The position numbers and the translations under genes are program-made. A model generated the notes under the pieces. That model was not told the DNA's origin. It did no database searches and saw only the letters and a program-made list of their open reading frames with translations. From Ruminococcus sp. (GTDB lineage Bacteria; Bacillota; Clostridia; Oscillospirales; Acutalibacteraceae), in the NCBI GenBank assembly GCA_017411385.1, contig JAFQQF010000022.1:62001-126000 (forward strand): DNA of 64,000 nt, given 5' to 3'. Shown piece after piece: positions 52,003 to 60,433 of the stretch. The stretch's first letter is position 1. Each line of letters opens with the position of its first letter.

Positions 52003-53010
52003 ATGGACACAGTTATAATGATACCCGCCTTTAAGCCCTGTGCATATATGGTAAATACCGTCAGAGAGCTTAAAAACGCAGGCTTCGATATTCTGATTAT
52101 CGATGACGGCTCAGGGGATGAATACAAGGAAATATTTGATAGTGTCAAGGAGGATGCCACAGTCATCTCCTATGAAAAAAACAAAGGCAAGGGCTATGCG
52201 ATGAAGTACGGAATGGCACGGCTTTGCGAGCTTTTCCCCCAATGCAAATACTTTATCACCGCAGATGCAGACGGACAGCACTCCACCCACGATATACTGA
52301 ACATAAACAAGGAGCTTCACTCGGGGAGGGACTTTGTTTTAGGTACAAGAACACTTACAAAAGATGCTCCCTTGCGCTCACGCTTCGGCAACAGCCTCTC
52401 CCGATTTATTTTCACTATTGCCTCGGGATGTTACTTAAGCGACAATCAAACAGGACTGAGAGGTTTTTCCACCGAGCATATTGAATGGATGGTACGCATA
52501 GGCGGAAACCGCTACGAATACGAAATGAATATGCTGATTTTCGCGGTAAAACAGAGGATAAAAATCCACACCATACCCATTGAGGCAATCTACATTGACG
52601 ACAACAGCTCCTCCCACTTCAATCCTGTTCTGGATACCCTGAGAATTCACAAAAGGATTTTTGTTTCCTCCTTTGCAAGCATCATTGCCTTCTTTGTTTC
52701 TTTGCATATAATCCTCACCGCGAATCTTTTCACAGGCTGGGAGCACTGGGCTTTTATCGTTTATACCGCCTGTGTTCAGGGGGCTATGGTAAGCTGGTTT
52801 ATGAACAGATTTGTATGGTACCACGGCTTTAAGTTTCGCAGTGAAAGACGGCTGTTCTTCTTATCTGCAATACGCTTTGTGCTGTATGAGCTTTTTATAC
52901 TGGCAATACACACCCTGCTACCTGTGCCATTGGTTGTTGCCTTCCTCTTGGCGGTATTAATCGTTGTTTTTGCAGAATACTTTATGCTCAAAGCCATAGA
53001 CTCTATGTAA
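52003..53010 (+). CDS. GT2 glycosyltransferase with C-terminal GtrA-like membrane domain
   Basis: 335 residues. The N-terminal 210 are a GT-A fold: VIMIPAFKPCAYMVNTV, LIIDDGSGDEY, KGKGYAMKYGM, and the metal DxD as ITADADGQH; QTGLRGFS follows as in polyprenyl-phosphate sugar transferases (DPM1/GtrB type). The last 110 residues have four hydrophobic helices with SWFMNRFVWYHGF, like the NRxWxF motif of GtrA, a family thought to flip lipid-linked sugars. Start ATG 52003 follows AGGA. A lipid-linked or glycolipid product is inferred. Confidence 0.85.
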   Translation: MDTVIMIPAFKPCAYMVNTVRELKNAGFDILIIDDGSGDEYKEIFDSVKEDATVISYEKNKGKGYAMKYGMARLCELFPQCKYFITADADGQHSTHDILNINKELHSGRDFVLGTRTLTKDAPLRSRFGNSLSRFIFTIASGCYLSDNQTGLRGFSTEHIEWMVRIGGNRYEYEMNMLIFAVKQRIKIHTIPIEAIYIDDNSSSHFNPVLDTLRIHKRIFVSSFASIIAFFVSLHIILTANLFTGWEHWAFIVYTACVQGAMVSWFMNRFVWYHGFKFRSERRLFFLSAIRFVLYELFILAIHTLLPVPLVVAFLLAVLIVVFAEYFMLKAIDSM

Positions 53011-53027
53011 ATGAAAGGTCGATTTAT

Positions 53028-54107
53028 ATGATTACCTACCCCAAGGAATTGCTCGAATCCCTCCAAAACACCTGCGCAATTGCAAATAGCTTCGGTTATG
53101 ACATAACTTTGAAGCCTGTCCCCGATAAAAACGGCACATGCATAGACCCCAGAGAAAAGGAAATATATCTCAAGAGAATAAACTCAAACCATCGTATTGC
53201 CCAAACCTTGCAGGACCACCGTGACGACACAGGCTTTGAGGGCTTGAGTCTTAACACCAAAACAGTACTTACAGACAAACTCACCTTAAACTGTGACGGC
53301 TATGATTTTACCGTCTGGGAATACCGACTCCGCCGCACAAATCGCAAAGGGGATGCTCCTGCGCTTCTCTATATTCACGGAGGAAGCTTCTTTGCAGGAA
53401 GCGCTCAGTTTATGGAGCATCTTTGCAAGTACATCTGCGAAAAAGCAGACTGCGTGGTATATAACATTGAATACTCTCTGGCTCCCGAGCGTCCCTTCCC
53501 CCTAGGACTCAACGATTGCCTTTGTACTCTGGATTATGTGTATGAAAATGCAGAGAGTTTAGGCATTGATAAGAATAAAATCTGCATATCAGGCGACAGC
53601 GCTGGTGCAGGCATTGCCGCCTCAGTTGCCTTTAACAAGGGTAAAAGCAAAATCGCCTACACAGCTCTTTTGTACCCCTGTGTGCTCCTTGATGTAGAGG
53701 GACCCTTTGAGTGGAAAGAGGAAGATTTCCTCATTTTAGATGACGAAAAGGAGCTTGTTCTTCCCCGACTTAACTTAGGGCGTATTGACGGCAAGGCGGA
53801 CTTGAGCTTTATGACAAATATCGGTCATATGTATATGTCAAGTGTCGGTGACCAACGCTTAAACCCCGAGGTAAGCCCTATCTATGCCGACTTCTCAGAT
53901 GTTCCCAAAACTACAATTATCACCGCGGATTATGACGGCTTGCGTCCTCAGGGCGAGTATCTGCATGCAAAAATGAAAAAGGCAGGTGCAGATGTAGAAT
54001 GCATACGCTACTGCGGTGTATTTCACGCCTTTGCCGAAAAAACAGGCTACGTACCTCAAGCACAGGATGCACTCAATGAGATTGCAAAGAATATCAAAGC
54101 CTTATGA
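53028..54107 (+). CDS. Hormone-sensitive-lipase-type esterase
   Basis: 359 residues. HSL-family alpha/beta hydrolase: oxyanion motif LLYIHGGSFFAGSAQ (HGG), nucleophile Ser in ISGDSAGAGIAASVA (GDSAG), acidic residue in TADYDGLRPQ and catalytic His in CGVFHAFAEK. These enzymes deacylate esters of short to medium chains. It overlaps the PPTase gene by 4 bp and starts 17 bp after the glycosyltransferase, so they form one operon. Possible editing of the acyl product. Confidence 0.88.
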   Translation: MITYPKELLESLQNTCAIANSFGYDITLKPVPDKNGTCIDPREKEIYLKRINSNHRIAQTLQDHRDDTGFEGLSLNTKTVLTDKLTLNCDGYDFTVWEYRLRRTNRKGDAPALLYIHGGSFFAGSAQFMEHLCKYICEKADCVVYNIEYSLAPERPFPLGLNDCLCTLDYVYENAESLGIDKNKICISGDSAGAGIAASVAFNKGKSKIAYTALLYPCVLLDVEGPFEWKEEDFLILDDEKELVLPRLNLGRIDGKADLSFMTNIGHMYMSSVGDQRLNPEVSPIYADFSDVPKTTIITADYDGLRPQGEYLHAKMKKAGADVECIRYCGVFHAFAEKTGYVPQAQDALNEIAKNIKAL

Positions 54108-54733
54108 TATACAGAATAATTGACCTTAAAGAAAGCCTTTACGATGAAAAGCTTTTTAAGAAGGCATACAAGGAAATGTCATCACAAAGGCAAGAAAAAG
54201 CCGACAGATACAAACAGGAGTCCGACCGCAAAGCCTGTGTCTTTGCAGATATGCTCCTTCGGCAAATGCTCAAGGAAGCAGGCTACACACAAACGCCTGT
54301 TTTTTATAAAGACGAAAAAGGCAAGCCCCACCTTGAAAACGACGAGCTTTATTTCAGCATCAGCCATTCGGGTGAGTTTGTTGCCTGTGCAGTAAGCCGC
54401 CACCCCGTAGGAATTGACATTGAGAAAAAACGGTTGGTTGACCTGCCCCTTATAAAGAGAGTCTGCACCGAAGAAGAGCTTTCCTTTGTGCTCTCAGGTT
54501 CAACCGACATAACCGAAGGCGGTTGCGAGCGGTTTCTGACCTTGTGGTGCTTAAAGGAAGCCTATCTGAAATACACAGGTGAGGGGCTTGTTGGAGGACT
54601 GAAAAGCATCAGCTTTGCAGACAACGGAAAAATAAAAGAAAATCCTCTGCCACACATTAAAGCAGAAAGCCTTAGGACAGAGGAATATATATGTGCTGTT
54701 ATAAGCGAAAAAAACAAAGTCAGTGAGTTATGA
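54104..54733 (+). CDS. Sfp-type 4'-phosphopantetheinyl transferase
   Basis: 209 residues. Transfers phosphopantetheine from CoA to a carrier-protein Ser. The two conserved motifs are PVGIDIEKKRLVD and FLTLWCLKEAYLKYTGEGL (WxxKEA), with ISHSGEFVACA before the first. Sfp-type enzymes usually serve secondary carrier proteins rather than AcpP. No other carrier protein lies in the window, so the ACP at 48574 on the divergent operon is the natural substrate. ATGA overlap with the esterase. Confidence 0.92.
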   Translation: MIYRIIDLKESLYDEKLFKKAYKEMSSQRQEKADRYKQESDRKACVFADMLLRQMLKEAGYTQTPVFYKDEKGKPHLENDELYFSISHSGEFVACAVSRHPVGIDIEKKRLVDLPLIKRVCTEEELSFVLSGSTDITEGGCERFLTLWCLKEAYLKYTGEGLVGGLKSISFADNGKIKENPLPHIKAESLRTEEYICAVISEKNKVSEL

Positions 54734-54750
54734 TACCCACTGACTTTTTC
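54716..54750. terminator. Bidirectional terminator overlapping PPTase 3' end
   Basis: 10-bp perfect stem AAAGTCAGTG/CACTGACTTT; the stem begins inside the PPTase gene, and the TTTTTC tail serves the plus strand. The convergent degV ends at 54757. Confidence 0.82.
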
Positions 54751-54756
54751 TTTATA

Positions 54757-55701
54757 TTACTTGCACTTGGTTTTAATAATCTTTGCGAGGATTTCCTGCT
54801 CCTTCTCCAGACCCTTAGTGCACTTTCTGCCAAAGTAAAAGGCTGCAACCAAGCCGGGGCCGATACCTACACCGCAGGACTGACCAACTGTAGTCATAAT
54901 AATCTCCTTGGGATTGAGCTCCTCCTGAATTCTCTTTCTAAGCTCCTCTGCCTCTTTCTCTCTGAGTGTCTGTGCAATGAAGATAATCTGGCTTTCAGGA
55001 TTGATGATTGTTGCCTTCATATACTCAACACAAGCTGTGTATGCATTGTTGTAGCCTCTTGTCTTACCGATAACATGGCTCTTGCCGTACTCGTTGAAGT
55101 CTGCCATAGCCTTGATACCAACAAGGGTACCCATTACAGCGGCAAGGTTTGAAACTCTACCCATACGCTTGCAGAAGAAAAGGTCGTCCATCCAACCAAT
55201 CTGATGGATGCACTCCTTATTATCCTCTACCCACTGTGCAACCTCTTCGATGGACTTACCCATATTGCGAAGACCTGCAGCAAACACACACAAAAGTGCC
55301 AAGGATGTGGAATATCTCAGAGAGTCAACTACAATGATTTTTCTGTCGGGATATTTTTCCTGCAGCTCTCTCTGTGCATTTACAAACACACCGTAGGTAC
55401 TGCTGATACCTGTGGAAAGAACAATAGCGAGAACGTCCTGTCCCTGAGAAAGATATTTTTCAAAAACATCCATTGTATTGGGAATACTGGGAGTACCTGA
55501 AGAAAATACCTTCTTCTTGTCGCTCATTAAAGTGAAGTACTCTTCAGATGACACTTCACCCCAATCAAGGTCTGCCGGACTGTCAGTTCCATCAGGCCAA
55601 ACAACTCTGCCGGGAACATAATCTGCTATACCGAAACGGTCACGAAGCTCTTTATTAAGGTCGCAACCGGAGTCAGAAATAATAACGAAATTTTTATTCA
55701 T
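54757..55701 (-). CDS. DegV-family fatty-acid-binding protein (FakB-like), copy 2
   Basis: 314 residues. FVIISDSGCDLNKEL, FSSGTPSIPNTMDVFEKYL (in place of TSQPS), VLAIVLSTGISSTYGVFVNA and VVDSLRYSTSLALL identify the DegV fold; the C-terminal SCGVGIGPGLVAAFYFG fits too. It is longer than copy 1 and only distantly alike. ATG 55701 has GGTGGAG. A promoter with an overlapping palindrome lies upstream. Together with copy 1 it brackets the acyl-transfer cluster. Confidence 0.9.
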   Translation of the reverse strand: MNKNFVIISDSGCDLNKELRDRFGIADYVPGRVVWPDGTDSPADLDWGEVSSEEYFTLMSDKKKVFSSGTPSIPNTMDVFEKYLSQGQDVLAIVLSTGISSTYGVFVNAQRELQEKYPDRKIIVVDSLRYSTSLALLCVFAAGLRNMGKSIEEVAQWVEDNKECIHQIGWMDDLFFCKRMGRVSNLAAVMGTLVGIKAMADFNEYGKSHVIGKTRGYNNAYTACVEYMKATIINPESQIIFIAQTLREKEAEELRKRIQEELNPKEIIMTTVGQSCGVGIGPGLVAAFYFGRKCTKGLEKEQEILAKIIKTKCK

Positions 55702-55720
55702 TAGCTCCACCTCATTTTTT

Positions 55721-55761
55721 GATGTTGTAATAATTATAACAACATCCGACAGTATTTTCAA
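55721..55761 (-). promoter_or_regulatory. Promoter and palindrome upstream of degV copy 2
   Basis: Minus-strand TTGAAA, 17-bp spacer, TATAAT (55733-55761). A 26-bp near-palindrome 55721-55746 with arms GATGTTGT and ACAACATC covers the -10, so it is a likely operator. The half-site resembles GATGTTGA of MarR operator 2, but spacing differs. Confidence 0.55.
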
Positions 55762-55823
55762 CAGTTTTATTTTTCTTTACATTATTCTCCATAATATTTT
55801 CTTTTCATATTTCTCTGTGATTA

Positions 55824-55852
55824 TTTACTTTGAGGAAAGTTTATACTATATT
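55824..55852 (+). promoter_or_regulatory. Putative promoter of the Cys-nucleophile hydrolase gene
   Basis: TTTACT, 17-bp spacer, TATATT, about 37 bp before the ATG. Confidence 0.45.
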
Positions 55853-55888
55853 TATATGTGAATTAAAACATCACAAGGAGGAATCACT

Positions 55889-56854
55889 ATGCCTTTATGG
55901 GGTTATATATTAATCGGCGTTGTTGATTTTATAATTATATCTCTTGCAGTAATGTATCTGATTACATACAAAATCACTTACAACGTATTCAAGGACCAGC
56001 TTGTCCGCACATCCCCTGATAAATGGAAGCGTGAGTGCAGCTGCCTGACAAACGAAGAACACGTGAGGATGTTTAACATCGGACTTCAGTGGGGAGAAGA
56101 AAACAAAGCACACAAAACCGAGGTTACCATAACCAATGACGGACTGAAGCTCTGTGGCGAATACTTTGACTTCGGATTTTCAAAATGCGTACTCATTGAG
56201 CAAGGCAGAGCGGAATCTCTGCTATATGACTACTACTTTGCAAAGCCCTACAAGGATGCAGGCTGTAACGTGCTGGTTATAGACACCCGAGCAAACGGCA
56301 ACAGCGAAGGTGAGTTTGTGAGTGCAGGTATTTACGAAAGCCGCGACATCCCCGTTTGGATAAACCTTATTACACAAAAATATCCCCACAACAAGGAGTT
56401 CTACATACACGGCATCTGCATCGGCTCTGCAGCGGCAATACTTGCAGCTGCAAAGGAGGATTTTCCAAAATGCGTCAAGGGTATTATTGCAGAGGGAACC
56501 TTCCACTCCTTCTACGAAAGCTTCCGCGAGCATCTGGTAGAGCTTAATAAGCCTCTATACCCCATGCTGTGGCAGATTCGACTTATCTGTAAGCTCCATA
56601 TGGGTGTGGACATCAAAAAGCAAGCCCCCATTACATATATAGATAAGATTAAAGTACCTTTTCTGTTACTCTGCGGTAAGAAGGATATTTACTCTCTGCC
56701 CGAAAAATGCCAGTCACTTTTTGACAAGTGCTCTTCCGAGCACAAGCGTATGGTGTGGTTTGACGAGGGTGCCCACTCTCATCTGCGTATTAACGCACAG
56801 GAAAAATACGATGCTGAGATTATAAAATTTATTTCAGAAATCAGCGAAACATAA
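55889..56854 (+). CDS. Membrane-anchored alpha/beta hydrolase with Cys at nucleophile position
   Basis: 321 residues. N-terminal membrane helix (ILIGVVDFIIISLAVMYLIT) then an alpha/beta hydrolase: LVIDTRANGNSEGEF, nucleophile elbow IHGICIGSAAAIL (GxCxG rather than GxSxG), acidic residue in LLCGKKDIYS and His in DEGAHSHLR. Cys nucleophiles occur in dienelactone hydrolase-type enzymes. AGGAGG upstream. nrdG follows 43 bp later and may share the transcript. Function unknown. Confidence 0.8.
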   Translation: MPLWGYILIGVVDFIIISLAVMYLITYKITYNVFKDQLVRTSPDKWKRECSCLTNEEHVRMFNIGLQWGEENKAHKTEVTITNDGLKLCGEYFDFGFSKCVLIEQGRAESLLYDYYFAKPYKDAGCNVLVIDTRANGNSEGEFVSAGIYESRDIPVWINLITQKYPHNKEFYIHGICIGSAAAILAAAKEDFPKCVKGIIAEGTFHSFYESFREHLVELNKPLYPMLWQIRLICKLHMGVDIKKQAPITYIDKIKVPFLLLCGKKDIYSLPEKCQSLFDKCSSEHKRMVWFDEGAHSHLRINAQEKYDAEIIKFISEISET

Positions 56855-56897
56855 TCGCGGGAGGAGCAAGCCCTTCCCTTATGGAGAATGATAAACA

Positions 56898-57587
56898 ATG
56901 AAAATAGAAGCGTTACAAAAACTGACTCTTTTGGATTTCCCGCAAAAAATGGCATGCACTATATTCACCCACGGATGCAATATGCGCTGTCCTTTCTGCC
57001 ACAATGCTCTGCTTGTAACAGAAAGCCAGCAGACATTTATATCAGAAGAAGAAATCATCACCTTCCTTGAAAGCAGAAAAGGCAAGCTTGAAGGTGTATG
57101 CATTACAGGGGGTGAGCCTCTGTTGCAAGAAGGTATCGAAGACTTCATAAGAAAAATCAAGGCTATGGGCTTTCTTGTAAAGCTTGATACAAACGGCACT
57201 TATCCGAGCAAACTCAAAGCTCTCTGCAAAGAAGGTCTTATTGACTTTGTGGCAATGGACATAAAGAATTCACAGAAGAAGTACGCACAGACCGCAGGCA
57301 AGAAGCTTCTTAATTTGAGTGCCATAAACGAAAGTGTGGCTTTTCTGATAGGCGGTAATGTTCCTTATGAATTCCGCACAACGGTTACAAGGGATTTTCA
57401 CACCATTGAGGATTTGCTTGACATTGCAAAGTGGATTTCAGGGTGCGATGCATACTTCCTGCAACAGTTTGTGGACTCCGGCAACCTTATCGACTCACAG
57501 GTTTCGGGCTATTCAAACGATGAGCTGAGAGAAATGCACTCCGTTGTGAAAAAGCACCTGCCCTGCACACAGCTCAGAGGGATATAA
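56898..57587 (+). CDS. nrdG: Anaerobic ribonucleotide reductase activating enzyme
   Basis: 229 residues. Radical-SAM activase that generates the glycyl radical on NrdD. CxxxCxxC cluster in FTHGCNMRCPFCHNALLV, SAM motif ITGGEPLLQ, and KLDTNGTYP. It belongs to the NrdG2-type group, also called pyruvate formate-lyase-activating-like, which pairs with class III reductases. The gene lies 388 bp upstream of nrdD on the same strand, but a terminator separates them, so regulation of the two differs. Confidence 0.9.
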   Translation: MKIEALQKLTLLDFPQKMACTIFTHGCNMRCPFCHNALLVTESQQTFISEEEIITFLESRKGKLEGVCITGGEPLLQEGIEDFIRKIKAMGFLVKLDTNGTYPSKLKALCKEGLIDFVAMDIKNSQKKYAQTAGKKLLNLSAINESVAFLIGGNVPYEFRTTVTRDFHTIEDLLDIAKWISGCDAYFLQQFVDSGNLIDSQVSGYSNDELREMHSVVKKHLPCTQLRGI

Positions 57588-57630
57588 AACACTGTAATCC
57601 AAATTTAGTGTTTACAACAACCCCTCCTGC

Positions 57631-57676
57631 CTTGTTATCGCAAGACTTCCTCCCTTTACACAAGGGAGGCTTTTTT
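57631..57676 (+). terminator. Double-hairpin terminator/repeat after nrdG
   Basis: CTTG/CAAG small hairpin then CCTCCCTT/AAGGGAGG with TACAC loop and CTTTTTT. Same layout as the repeat at 27850, so it is both terminator and a copy of a dispersed family. Confidence 0.82.
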
Positions 57677-57736
57677 CTACATATCCGCAAAAGATTTAGC
57701 ACATTAACGCAATTCTTGTGTTAACCACAAGATATA

Positions 57737-57788
57737 CCACAATATATCGGTGTGATGAGTTTACACCACAAAATATTGTGGTTACAGT
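57737..57788 (+). promoter_or_regulatory. Distal nrdD promoter with two NrdR-type boxes
   Basis: TTTACA (57760), 17-bp spacer, TACAGT. The spacer holds CCACAAAATATTGTGG (57766-57781), a near-perfect NrdR-type palindrome; a weaker CCACAATATATCGGTG lies at 57737-57752. Boxes start 29 bp apart. Confidence 0.55.
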
Positions 57789-57880
57789 CTTTAAACCATC
57801 CAAACTCCGATATACACTGGGTTTTCAAGCATTAAGGGGTGCTTTTTAATTCTTAACTGCAATTAAGAATAACAAAACTG

Positions 57881-57933
57881 TCACAATATATTGTGGTTTG
57901 TCTATTGACAAACCACAATTTTTTGTGTATTAT
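57881..57933 (+). promoter_or_regulatory. Proximal nrdD promoter with paired NrdR-type boxes
   Basis: TTGACA (57905), 17-bp spacer, TATTAT. Box A, with core CACAATATATTGTG, is at 57881-57896; box B CCACAATTTTTTGTGT at 57913-57928 fills the spacer. They start 32 bp apart with 16 bp between, the spacing typical of paired NrdR boxes on one face of the helix. NrdR is the ATP/dATP-sensing repressor of reductase genes. Confidence 0.75.
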
Positions 57934-57974
57934 TGTGTAGCAACGTGAAATTAAAGAAAAGGAGAGAACACATT

Positions 57975-60356
57975 ATGTATAAGGTTATTAAACGTGACAA
58001 CAAAATTGTTGATTTCGATCTTTCCAAAATTACCGAAGCTATCAAGATGGCTTTTGAGGCTACAAAAAAGGACTATCACCCCTCTGTTATAGACCTGCTC
58101 GCTCTCAAGGTTACAGCTGATTTTGCTCCCAAGGTAACAGACGGCAAGATTGCAGTTGAAGACATTCAGGACTCCGTTGAGGATGTGCTCATTCAGACAG
58201 GCTACGGCGACGTTGCCAAGGCTTACATCCTTTACAGACGTCAGAGAGAAAAATTAAGAAGAGTTAAGTCAACAATCCTTGACTACAAAGAGATTGTTGA
58301 CAATTACGTTAACATCAACGACTGGCGTGTTAAAGAAAACTCCACTGTTACCTACTCCGTAGGCGGTCTTATCCTCTCAAACTCAGGCGCTATCACAGCT
58401 AACTACTGGCTTTCCGAGGTTTACGACGATGAGATTGCAAACGCTCACCGCCGTGCAGATATTCACATCCACGACCTTTCAATGCTTACAGGCTACTGTG
58501 CAGGCTGGTCCTTAAAGCAGCTCATCCAGCAGGGCTTGGGCGGTATCACAGGCAAGGTTACATCCTCACCTGCAAGCCACCTTGCAACCCTTTGCAACCA
58601 GATGGTTAACTTCCTCGGTATTATGCAGAACGAGTGGGCAGGCGCACAGGCTTTCTCCTCCTTCGATACATACCTTGCTCCCTTTGTAAAGGTTGACAAC
58701 CTTACCTACGAGCAGACAAAGAAGGCTCTTGAGTCCTTTATCTTCGGTGTAAACACTCCCTCCAGATGGGGCACACAGGCTCCCTTCTCCAACATTACTC
58801 TTGACTGGGTAGTTCCTCCGGATTTGGCAGAGCTTCCTGCAATCGTTGGCGGTAAGGAGATGGACTTCAAGTACAAGGATTGTAAGAAAGAGATGGATAT
58901 GATTAACAAAGCCTTCATCGAGATTATGATTGAGGGCGATGCTAACGGCAGAGGCTTCCAGTATCCCATCCCCACCTACTCCATCACACGCGACTTTGAC
59001 TGGTCAGATACAGAAAACAACCGTCTTCTCTTTGAGATGGCTTCCAAATACGGCACACCCTATTTCTCAAACTACATCAACTCCGATATGGAGCCTAACG
59101 ATGTACGTTCAATGTGCTGCAGACTCCGTCTTGATTTAAGAGAGCTTCGAAAGAAATCCGGCGGTTTCTTCGGCTCAGGCGAAAGCACAGGTTCTATCGG
59201 CGTTGTTACCATCAATATGCCCAGAATTGCACACGTTGCAAAGGACGAGGCTGACTTCTACAAGCAGCTCGACCGTATGATGGACATTGCTGCACGTTCT
59301 CTGAAAATCAAGCGTGACGTTATCACAAAGCTTATGGACGAGGGACTTTACCCCTACACCAAGCACTACCTCGGCACCTTCAACAACCACTTCTCCACAA
59401 TTGGTCTGGTTGGTATGAACGAAGCAGGTCTGAATGCAAAGTGGATAGGTAAGGATATGACTCATCCCGAGTGCCAGAACTTTACAGAGAGAGTTCTCAA
59501 TCATATGAGAGAGCGTCTTTCCGACTATCAGGAGATGTACGGCGACCTTTATAACCTTGAAGCAACACCTGCAGAGAGTACAGCATTCCGTCTTGCAAAG
59601 CACGACCTGAAGTATTATCCCGACATTATCACAGCTAATCAAGAGTCAGGTGTTCCCTATTATACAAACTCCTCTCACCTGCCTGTTGGCTACACAGAGG
59701 ACATCTTCTCTGCTCTTGATATTCAGGATAACCTCCAGACTCTGTATACCTCAGGTACTGTTTTCCACGCTTTCCTCGGTGAGAAGCTTCCCACTTGGCA
59801 GAGTGCCGCAAAGCTTGTTCGCTCAATCGCAGAAAACTACAAGCTTCCTTACTTCACACTTTCCCCCACATACTCTGTATGTAAGAACCACGGCTACATT
59901 GTAGGTGAGCACTACACCTGTCCCGAGTGCGGAGAAAGCGCAGAGGTTTACAGCCGTATCACAGGCTACTACCGCCCTGTTCAGAACTTCAACGATGGTA
60001 AGGCTCAGGAGTTCAAGGACAGAAAGGTTTACAACATCGAAAACTCTGTTCTTCGCAGAGATGGCGTTTCCAAAACCATCGCAGTAGAGGAAGAAACCTC
60101 CGCTGTGCTTGCAGACGGCGTTTACCTCTTTGCTACAAAGAGCTGTCCCAACTGCAAGGCTATGGCTCAGCTTCTGGACCGTGCAGGCATCAGCTTTGAG
60201 AAAATCTACGTTGAGGACAACGAGGATTTAGCAAGAGAGCTTGGTCTTCGTCAGGCTCCCACTCTTGTAGAGGTTAATGCTGGCAATGCTGAGAAGTTCG
60301 TAAACGTTGTAGCAATCAAAAGCTACATTCAGAATAAAGCTCAGCAGACAGGCTAA
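57975..60356 (+). CDS. nrdD: Class III ribonucleotide reductase with fused glutaredoxin-like domain
   Basis: 793 residues. Makes deoxynucleotides from NTPs without oxygen, using a glycyl radical. ATP-cone 1-90 (KVIKRDNKIVDFDLSKITEAI). The 10-stranded barrel includes HIHDLSMLTGYCAGWSL, and the C-terminal zinc site is CKNHGY...YTCPECGES, followed by the glycyl-radical loop RITGYYRPVQNFNDGKAQEFKDR. After a 20-residue linker comes a glutaredoxin/NrdH-like domain (about 712-793) with ATKSCPNCKAMAQLLDRAG and QAPTLV (cis-Pro). ATG 57975 with AAAGGAGAG. The redoxin suggests a thiol electron donor; a reductase-like gene follows. Confidence 0.93.
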   Translation: MYKVIKRDNKIVDFDLSKITEAIKMAFEATKKDYHPSVIDLLALKVTADFAPKVTDGKIAVEDIQDSVEDVLIQTGYGDVAKAYILYRRQREKLRRVKSTILDYKEIVDNYVNINDWRVKENSTVTYSVGGLILSNSGAITANYWLSEVYDDEIANAHRRADIHIHDLSMLTGYCAGWSLKQLIQQGLGGITGKVTSSPASHLATLCNQMVNFLGIMQNEWAGAQAFSSFDTYLAPFVKVDNLTYEQTKKALESFIFGVNTPSRWGTQAPFSNITLDWVVPPDLAELPAIVGGKEMDFKYKDCKKEMDMINKAFIEIMIEGDANGRGFQYPIPTYSITRDFDWSDTENNRLLFEMASKYGTPYFSNYINSDMEPNDVRSMCCRLRLDLRELRKKSGGFFGSGESTGSIGVVTINMPRIAHVAKDEADFYKQLDRMMDIAARSLKIKRDVITKLMDEGLYPYTKHYLGTFNNHFSTIGLVGMNEAGLNAKWIGKDMTHPECQNFTERVLNHMRERLSDYQEMYGDLYNLEATPAESTAFRLAKHDLKYYPDIITANQESGVPYYTNSSHLPVGYTEDIFSALDIQDNLQTLYTSGTVFHAFLGEKLPTWQSAAKLVRSIAENYKLPYFTLSPTYSVCKNHGYIVGEHYTCPECGESAEVYSRITGYYRPVQNFNDGKAQEFKDRKVYNIENSVLRRDGVSKTIAVEEETSAVLADGVYLFATKSCPNCKAMAQLLDRAGISFEKIYVEDNEDLARELGLRQAPTLVEVNAGNAEKFVNVVAIKSYIQNKAQQTG

Positions 60357-60376
60357 ACTATAATCACAAACAGCAT

Positions 60377-60405
60377 CCGCCGCAAGGTATCTTTCCTTGC
60401 GGCGG
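60377..60405. other. Perfect hairpin between nrdD and trxB-like gene
   Basis: 11-bp perfect stem CCGCCGCAAGG/CCTTGCGGCGG, 7-base loop, but only CATTGGATTTTAT after it. Too weak a T tract for full termination; partial attenuation or transcript processing between the two genes is possible. Confidence 0.55.
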
Positions 60406-60433
60406 CATTGGATTTTATAAAAGGAGAGTTCCT

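Noticed and set aside
48144..54733. Aryl-polyene or polyketide cluster
   Set aside because: ACP, ligase, acyltransferases and PPTase are present, but no ketosynthase, dehydratase or ketoreductase is.
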